Assembly: GCA_020832285.1 (NCBI GenBank) | Contig: JAFIFB010000091.1 | Coordinates: forward strand, 1-64,000 | Reading direction: 5' to 3' | Source of the DNA: Balneolaceae bacterium | GTDB lineage: Bacteria; Bacteroidota; Rhodothermia; Balneolales; Balneolaceae | Length of the DNA stretch: 64,000 nt | Part shown: in pieces, positions 62,354 through 64,000 of the stretch | Position numbering within the stretch: the stretch's first letter is position 1 | Layout of the letters: every line of letters begins with the position of its first letter | Translations under genes and position numbers: made by a program | The notes under the pieces: generated by a model | Told to the model about the DNA's origin: nothing | Seen by the model: the letters and a program-made list of their open reading frames with translations, nothing else | Database searches by the model: none

Positions 62354-64000
62354 ATGAGTACTGAAACAGTTAAAGCGGCAGCCCACCGTGTGTGCGAAAC
62401 CACCGGCTTGTCGATCTTCCTGAAAGCCCAGTTTTTTGTAAAAATTAATGCGGTATTGGCGGTGATTTTCCTGCTGGTGGGAGGGATTGCGGCCCTTCTG
62501 CTGGCTCTGACACGCTGGTCGAACGTGATGCTTCTGAACGACATCTGGTATTACCGGATGATTACCCTGCATGGAGTTAATATGCTGGTGTTCTGGATCA
62601 TCTTTTTTGAGATGGCCATTCTCTATTTTGCAAGTACTACGCTTCTGAATACGAAGATGTTCTCGAAAAAGCTGGCCCATGTATCGCTTGCGCTAATGGT
62701 GGCCGGTGCGGTTGTAACAAACTACATTATCCTGAAAGGCCAGGCCGATGTGATGCTGACATCCTATCCTCCGCTCGAAGCACATCCTCTTTTCTACCTG
62801 GGAATTATCCTGTTTGCAGTCGGTGCACTGCTGGTTGCTTTTAACTTTTTTGCCACCCTTTATATTGCGAAAAAGAATAAAACCTACGAAGGGTCAATGC
62901 CATTGGTGACATTCGGTGCAGCAACGGCAGCTATTATAGCAGTTGTGGCACTTCTGCACGGTGCCGCTGCACTGGTACCTACTTTCTTTTGGTCGATGGG
63001 CTGGATGGAGATGATGGATCCCGGCGTATACCGCCTGCTCTGGTGGGGTCTTGGCCATCACTCTCAGCAAATTAATGTAGCAGCGATGGTATCGGTTTGG
63101 TATTTCGTGGCAACGATAAGTACCGGTGCCAAACCGCTGAATGAAACGGTATGCCGCGGTGCGTTTATTCTTTATATCCTGTTCATCAACCTGGCGGCTG
63201 CACATCACCTTCTGGTTGATCCGGGGCTCAGCTCCGAGTGGAAAATCTGGAACACATCTTACGCGATGTACCTTGCCGTGCTCGCTTCGATGATTCACGG
63301 ATACACCGTGCCCGCTTCGATGGAGGTAGCCATGCGGCGAAAAGGCTACAATAAGGGAATTTTCGGTTGGTTCGCCAAACTTCCATGGAAAGATCCGGGC
63401 TTTTCGGCCGTAGCACTATCTGCCATCATCTTTGGATTTATCGGCGGAATTACCGGTGTAACCCTTGGCACAGAGCAGATCAATATCATGGCTCATAACA
63501 CACTCCGGATTCCTGGCCATTTCCATGCTACGGTAGTCGGTGGAACCACTCTTGCATTTATGGGACTCTGCTATTACCTGGTGCCGCTGATTTTCCAGAA
63601 AGATTTCTATATGAAAAAACTGGCAAGAATTCAGCCCTGGCTTTTCGGGGGCGGTATTGTGTTGATGTCGTTTGGAATGTCGTTCGCCGGAACCTATGGA
63701 GTACCACGCAGAACCTACGACAGTGATTTCGGCGGGGCAATCCTCGAAACCGGTTTTGATCCCATTGCCCATATATTCCTCGGTTTACTTGGAGTGGGCG
63801 GTGTAATCGCATTTGTCGGCCTGCTGCTGTTCCTTGTACTGATAGTGACAGCCGTCTTCTTTGGCCCGTCCATCAAAGGGCAAAAGATGCCAACCTGGCA
63901 AAGTGCCAGAGAGCAAAAAATGACAGATGACCTCATTAGTATAGGATATGAGGAAGAAGGGAAGGATTACCACATAAAAACACCCGGCACGATTGTGCTG
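62354..64000 (+). CDS. ba3-type cytochrome c oxidase subunit I (partial, runs off the window)
   Basis: The frame from ATG 62,354 is open to the end (549 codons) with no stop. Ligands: low-spin heme His in RMITLHGVNMLVFW, CuB His in LWWGLGHHSQQINVAAM, the CuB His-His pair in AAHHLLVDPG, and the heme a3/b histidines in RIPGHFHATVVGG. There is no cross-linked His-Tyr of type A position, as the pattern GHHSQQ is that of type B oxidases. About 12 helices are visible so far. It reduces O2 and pumps protons, serving low-oxygen respiration. The expected length is near 560, so only the C-terminal end is cut off. Confidence 0.95.
   Translation, partial: MSTETVKAAAHRVCETTGLSIFLKAQFFVKINAVLAVIFLLVGGIAALLLALTRWSNVMLLNDIWYYRMITLHGVNMLVFWIIFFEMAILYFASTTLLNTKMFSKKLAHVSLALMVAGAVVTNYIILKGQADVMLTSYPPLEAHPLFYLGIILFAVGALLVAFNFFATLYIAKKNKTYEGSMPLVTFGAATAAIIAVVALLHGAAALVPTFFWSMGWMEMMDPGVYRLLWWGLGHHSQQINVAAMVSVWYFVATISTGAKPLNETVCRGAFILYILFINLAAAHHLLVDPGLSSEWKIWNTSYAMYLAVLASMIHGYTVPASMEVAMRRKGYNKGIFGWFAKLPWKDPGFSAVALSAIIFGFIGGITGVTLGTEQINIMAHNTLRIPGHFHATVVGGTTLAFMGLCYYLVPLIFQKDFYMKKLARIQPWLFGGGIVLMSFGMSFAGTYGVPRRTYDSDFGGAILETGFDPIAHIFLGLLGVGGVIAFVGLLLFLVLIVTAVFFGPSIKGQKMPTWQSAREQKMTDDLISIGYEEEGKDYHIKTPGTIVL

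Overview
The window looks like a chromosomal segment of a Bacteroidota-related marine or saline bacterium, most likely Balneolota/Rhodothermota. This placement is inferred from gene content, not from a search: an ECF sigma (FecI type) / FecR / SusC / SusD set, ribosomal protein S16 with a long charged tail, a ba3-type oxidase, moderately AT-rich DNA, and many lipoproteins. No tRNA, rRNA or CRISPR array was seen.

Region 1 to 13.5 kb is accessory and partly decayed. It holds a beheaded glycoside-hydrolase-like gene, a DUF1961 protein, a broken transposase, a GNAT enzyme, two tandem SnoaL-like proteins, two SAM methyltransferases, a vanadium-haloperoxidase-like protein plus debris of a second copy, a lipoprotein, an alpha/beta hydrolase, an SDR, an OsmC protein and a papain-like protein. 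The hydrolase and the papain-like protein share an unusual RDHR peptide motif, present five times in the latter.

Region 13.5 to 25.6 kb is core: gyrB-gyrA on the minus strand, then ffh, rpsP-rimM-trmD-rplS and adk on the plus strand, then dtd and a phosphoglycerate-mutase-like metalloenzyme on the minus strand. The gene-free stretch 24,990 to 25,592 carries at least eight DnaA-box-like 9-mers and an AT-rich flank and is a candidate replication origin.

Region 25.6 to 38.7 kb is one nutrient-acquisition locus on the plus strand: ECF sigma, FecR anti-sigma, a SusC with an STN signalling domain, SusD, an NPP-type phosphodiesterase, a Tat-exported alkaline phosphatase, a lipoprotein sulfatase and a lipoprotein EEP-family phosphodiesterase. 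No glycoside hydrolase is present, so the likely substrate is a phosphate or sulfate ester.

Region 38.9 to 56.4 kb is mixed: a YefM/YoeB-type toxin-antitoxin pair, a BtuF-like protein, an NhaC antiporter with a DksA-like protein, a UppP homologue lacking a key acidic residue, a 1012-residue orphan, an aminotransferase, acetoacetyl-CoA synthetase, Hsp20, glutaminyl cyclase, an LLM flavoprotein and a PLD-family enzyme. Several families of short interspersed inverted repeats sit between these genes, in both orientations.

Region 56.5 to 64 kb reads as a nitric-oxide/oxygen and Fe-S stress module feeding into respiration: group III truncated haemoglobin, two small proteins, a RIC-like protein with eroded iron ligands, a SufR-like regulator, an Rrf2 (NsrR-like) regulator and, divergent from it, a heme-copper-oxidase-like protein lacking the CuB His-His pair, a 48-residue membrane peptide, a CuA subunit II and a ba3-type subunit I that runs off the end. 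Two matching dyads between the Rrf2 gene and the oxidase operon are candidate operators.
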